Below are positions 6,084 through 8,334 of a stretch of 8,334 bases of DNA, in pieces. Made by a program: the position numbers and the translations under genes. The notes beneath the pieces are model-generated. The model saw only the letters and a list, made by a program, of their open reading frames with translations. It did not search any database and was not told where the DNA came from. Within the stretch, counting starts at the first letter, position 1. The number at the start of each line of letters is the position of its first letter. Source of the stretch: Actinomycetota bacterium (lineage in GTDB: Bacteria > Actinomycetota > Acidimicrobiia > Acidimicrobiales > Ilumatobacteraceae); contig VGBY01000042.1 of the NCBI GenBank assembly GCA_016870295.1, positions 1 to 8,334 on the forward strand, given 5' to 3'.

Positions 6084-7526
6084 ATGACAGCAACGATGAG
6101 CAACACGAAGACCGCCGAAGGTCGCGTGGTCGCGATCGCCGGCCCGGTGATCGACGTCGAGTTCCCGCGCGGCAGCCTGCCCGAGTTGAACCGTGCGCTC
6201 GAGTTCACCATCGAGGTGGACGGCAAGCCGACCACGATCCTCGCTGAAGTCGCCCAGCAACTCGGCCAGAGCCGTGTGCGCGCGGTGTGTTTGAAGCCCA
6301 CCGACGGTCTGCGCCGCGGTACTCCCGTGCGCGACACGGGTCGTGGCATCAGCGTGCCAGTGGGCGATAAGACCCTTGGTCACGTGTGGAACGTGTGGGG
6401 GGAAGTGCTCGACGCGAACAACGACGACTTCAAGGACGTCGAGCGTTGGGACATTCATCGCCCCGCACCCTCCTTCGACACGCTCGAGCCCACCAAGCGC
6501 ATGTTCGAAACGGGCATCAAAGTCATCGATTTGCTCACCCCGTATCTCGCCGGCGGCAAGATCGGTCTCTTCGGCGGCGCCGGTGTCGGCAAGACCGTGC
6601 TCATCACCGAGATGATCAACCGTGTGGCATCCAAGCACGGTGGTGTGTCGGTGTTCGCCGGTGTGGGCGAGCGCACGCGTGAAGGCACCGACCTACGTAT
6701 TGAAATGGCTGAGTCGGGCGTGTTCGAAAAGGCTGCCTTGGTCTTCGGCCAGATGGACGAGCCGCCGGGCGTGCGCCTGCGCGTCGCTCTGTCGGCACTG
6801 ACGATGGCGGAGTACTTCCGCGACGTACAAAACCAGGACGTGCTGCTGTTCGTCGACAACATCTTCCGCTTCGTGCAGGCCGGCTCTGAAGTGTCGACCC
6901 TTCTCGGTCGCATGCCGTCGGCGGTGGGTTACCAGCCGACGCTCGCTGACGAGATGGGCCAGTTGCAGGAGCGCATTACCTCGACGCGCGGTCGCTCGAT
7001 CACCTCGCTGCAAGCCGTGTACGTGCCGGCGGACGACTACACCGACCCGGCACCGTTCACCACGTTCACCTTCTTGGATGCAACGACCGAATTGTCGCGT
7101 CAGATCGCATCGCTTGGTATCTACCCGGCGGTGGACCCGCTGGCGTCGACCTCGACGATCTTGTCGCCCGAAGTGGTCGGTGAGCGTCACTACAACGTGG
7201 CCCGCCGTGTGCAGGAAATCCTCCAGCGCTACAAGGAACTGCAGGACATCATTGCGATTCTTGGTCTCGACGAATTGTCGGAAGAAGATCGCCAGACCGT
7301 GTCGCGCGCCCGGAAGGTGCAGCGCTTCTTATCGCAGCCGTTCTATGTGGCCGAAGTGTTCACCGGTGTAAAGGGCGAATACGTGCCCACCGCCGAAACC
7401 GTGGAGAGCTTCGAAGCCATCGTGAAGGGCGAGCTCGACGAAGTGCCAGAACAGGCGTTCCTCAATGTTGGTAGTGTCGAGCAGGTACTGGCGAAAGCCA
7501 AGGCGCTGCAAGAATCGGCGTCGTGA
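6084..7526 (+). CDS. atpD: F1Fo ATP synthase subunit beta (catalytic)
   Basis: Beta carries the catalytic sites that make ATP from ADP and phosphate. The protein has 480 residues with all key elements: an N-terminal barrel (about 12-90), P-loop GGAGVGKTV (164-172) with K170 and T171, the GERTREG motif (195-201) with catalytic glutamate E196 and R197, Walker B LLFVDN (254-259) with D258, the family signature PAVDPLASTS (348-357), and the DELSEED lever at 396-402 that pushes on gamma. Length and sequence are ordinary for the family and no key residue is missing. It follows gamma by 23 bases with a strong ribosome site, suiting its three copies per enzyme, and is followed after 23 bases by epsilon. 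Confidence 0.98.
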   Translation: MTATMSNTKTAEGRVVAIAGPVIDVEFPRGSLPELNRALEFTIEVDGKPTTILAEVAQQLGQSRVRAVCLKPTDGLRRGTPVRDTGRGISVPVGDKTLGHVWNVWGEVLDANNDDFKDVERWDIHRPAPSFDTLEPTKRMFETGIKVIDLLTPYLAGGKIGLFGGAGVGKTVLITEMINRVASKHGGVSVFAGVGERTREGTDLRIEMAESGVFEKAALVFGQMDEPPGVRLRVALSALTMAEYFRDVQNQDVLLFVDNIFRFVQAGSEVSTLLGRMPSAVGYQPTLADEMGQLQERITSTRGRSITSLQAVYVPADDYTDPAPFTTFTFLDATTELSRQIASLGIYPAVDPLASTSTILSPEVVGERHYNVARRVQEILQRYKELQDIIAILGLDELSEEDRQTVSRARKVQRFLSQPFYVAEVFTGVKGEYVPTAETVESFEAIVKGELDEVPEQAFLNVGSVEQVLAKAKALQESAS

Positions 7527-7549
7527 GCCAACGAGGAAGTTGACCAACC

Positions 7550-7963
7550 ATGGCGAGTGGCGCGATGATGAAGGTTGAGGTGGTCTCACCTGAGCGCGTG
7601 CTATTTTCTGGCTCTGCAACACAGGTCATCACACGCACGGAGAGTGGCGGTGAAATCGCCTTTCTTCCCGGTCACACGTCGTTTCTCGGGGTACTCACCG
7701 AGAACCACACGCGCATCTTTTTGGAAGATGGCAAAGTGCAGGATGTGGCGGTGCACGGCGGGTTCGTGGAGGCAGCGGGCGACCACGTGACGATTCTCTC
7801 GTCGAACGCTGAATTGGCTGGCGACATCGATGTCGCTCGCGCACGGGCCGCCAAAGAGCGGGCAGAAACGGCGATGCGCGGTGAACACGACGCCGTCGTT
7901 GAGGCCGACTTGCGCCGTGCTCAGGCTCGGTTGTCGGCCACCGGTGCGCTCGGCAACGACTGA
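7550..7963 (+). CDS. atpC: F1Fo ATP synthase subunit epsilon
   Basis: Epsilon binds gamma and the c ring and can block ATP hydrolysis by extending its C-terminal helices. The protein has 137 residues. The N-terminal beta sandwich covers about 8-88 (KVEVVSPERVLFSG, then the conserved FLPGHTSFLGVL at 38-49 and VHGGFVE at 68-74). The C-terminal helical hairpin (about 92-130) is complete, unlike the shortened one of mycobacteria. It contains IDVARA (93-98), matching the I(L)DxxRA ATP-binding motif of Bacillus epsilon, plus E88 just before and RAQARL (123-128) near the end. ATG 7550 follows GAGGAAG (7533-7539) at long spacing. ATG 7565 and ATG 7568 are also in frame and would remove 5-6 residues ahead of the conserved KVEVVSPER. 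It is the last atp gene. Confidence 0.96.
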   Translation: MASGAMMKVEVVSPERVLFSGSATQVITRTESGGEIAFLPGHTSFLGVLTENHTRIFLEDGKVQDVAVHGGFVEAAGDHVTILSSNAELAGDIDVARARAAKERAETAMRGEHDAVVEADLRRAQARLSATGALGND

Positions 7964-7981
7964 GCGACGTGGTGAAGTCGC
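7964..7981 (+). repeat. Short inverted repeat after atpC, not a convincing terminator
   Basis: GCGAC (7964-7968) and GTCGC (7977-7981) can pair around an 8-base loop, and an outer pair CAACG (7954-7958) with CGTTG (7990-7994) could extend it with unpaired bases between. No T-run follows and the stems are short. Transcription may therefore continue into the next gene, or stop by Rho or at a site beyond the window. Confidence 0.25.
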
Positions 7982-7993
7982 ATTGACGACGTT

Positions 7994-8334
7994 GTGACCA
8001 AGGCGCCTTTCTCGCACGCGTTGGTCACCGGTGCCTCGAGCGGCATCGGCGAGTCGATCGCCCACAAACTGGGCAAGGCCGGTGTCGGCATGGTGTTGGT
8101 TGCACGTCGCAAAGATCGTCTCGAGGCAATCGCCGCGCAGTATCCGAATGTCGAGGTGCTGGCAGCCGATCTCACCACCGATGCTGGTCTTGGTGCGGTG
8201 CTCGAACGCTTGCGTGACACGACCCGACCGGTCATCGACCTCGTCGTCAACAATGCCGGCTTCGGCACGAGCGGGCCGTTCGTTGCGGCCGACCCCGAGC
8301 GCTTGAGCCGCGAGATTGCGCTCAACATCACCGC
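7994..8334 (+). CDS. Short-chain dehydrogenase/reductase, 5' part only (cut by window end)
   Basis: The first 113 codons of a classical SDR oxidoreductase are present; the catalytic Tyr-x-x-x-Lys lies beyond the window. Visible motifs are the cofactor-binding TGASSGIG (12-19), the end of the second strand VARRKDRLE (36-44), where the two arginines suggest NADP(H), D59 in AADLT for the adenine ring, NNAG (86-89), and N111 in ALNIT, the usual active-site asparagine. The substrate cannot be told. Family members with this pattern act on many alcohols, ketones and acyl groups. The start is inferred: the frame opens after a TGA at 7973-7975, and GTG 7994 puts the glycine motif at the normal distance from the N-terminus, but no good ribosome site is visible. 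It begins 30 bases after atpC on the same strand with no clear terminator between, so read-through from the atp operon is possible; a functional link to ATP synthase is not implied. Confidence 0.85.
   Translation, partial: MTKAPFSHALVTGASSGIGESIAHKLGKAGVGMVLVARRKDRLEAIAAQYPNVEVLAADLTTDAGLGAVLERLRDTTRPVIDLVVNNAGFGTSGPFVAADPERLSREIALNIT

Noticed and set aside
5335..6638. Long minus-strand frames opposite atpG and the start of atpD (248 and 261 residues)
   Set aside because: They mirror conserved gamma and beta coding regions and show no family features of their own.
7983..7988. TTGACG as a -35 box for the SDR gene
   Set aside because: No -10-like sequence occurs at suitable spacing downstream, and the site sits directly against the proposed GTG start.
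1..8334. A novel defence system, mobile element, CRISPR array, tRNA or rRNA
   Set aside because: The window is almost entirely filled by collinear atp genes; I saw no array-like repeats, transposase, integrase or RNA gene signature in the short gaps.

Overview
The window holds one complete F1Fo ATP synthase operon on the + strand, followed by the 5' part of a short-chain dehydrogenase/reductase gene that runs off the right edge. The gene order is atpZ-like, atpI-like, atpB (a), atpE (c), atpF (b), a second atpF (b'), atpH (delta), atpA (alpha), atpG (gamma), atpD (beta), atpC (epsilon). All eight structural subunit types are present and look intact, with no frameshift, no missing catalytic residue and no mobile element.

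The organism is most likely an actinobacterium of moderately high GC. Subunit alpha has the P-loop GDRKTGKT (Lys where most bacteria have Gln) and a tail beyond its usual end. The b subunits carry an N-terminal LAAED segment, followed in the first b by NPIAP, as in actinobacterial b subunits. Gamma has the block RQRAMKSATDNA. The separate b' and delta genes argue against Mycobacterium-like lineages, which fuse them. A class such as Acidimicrobiia is a guess from this combination, not proven by the sequence.

Layout: 1-85 is a leader with a small hairpin and possibly the end of an upstream gene. Positions 86-1568 carry two small membrane accessory proteins and subunit a, chained by ATGA stop/start overlaps. 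Positions 1611-3513 carry c, b, b' and delta; c has a strong Shine-Dalgarno sequence, and b/b'/delta are chained by GTGA and ATGA overlaps. Positions 3538-7963 carry the F1 head genes alpha, gamma, beta and epsilon, with good Shine-Dalgarno sites before alpha and beta. Positions 7994-8334 hold the truncated SDR gene.

Together, a and the c ring form the proton path. The b/b' pair plus delta form the peripheral stalk, gamma and epsilon the rotor stalk, and alpha/beta the catalytic head. The c subunit lacks the Na+ ligands, so the enzyme is predicted to use H+. I see no undescribed system here. The points worth a second look are variations on a known machine: two diverged b genes, a b'/delta junction that looks like the unfused form of the mycobacterial b-delta protein, an alpha C-terminal tail, an N-terminally extended c subunit, a Gly-rich insert in gamma, and an epsilon that keeps the ATP-binding motif.
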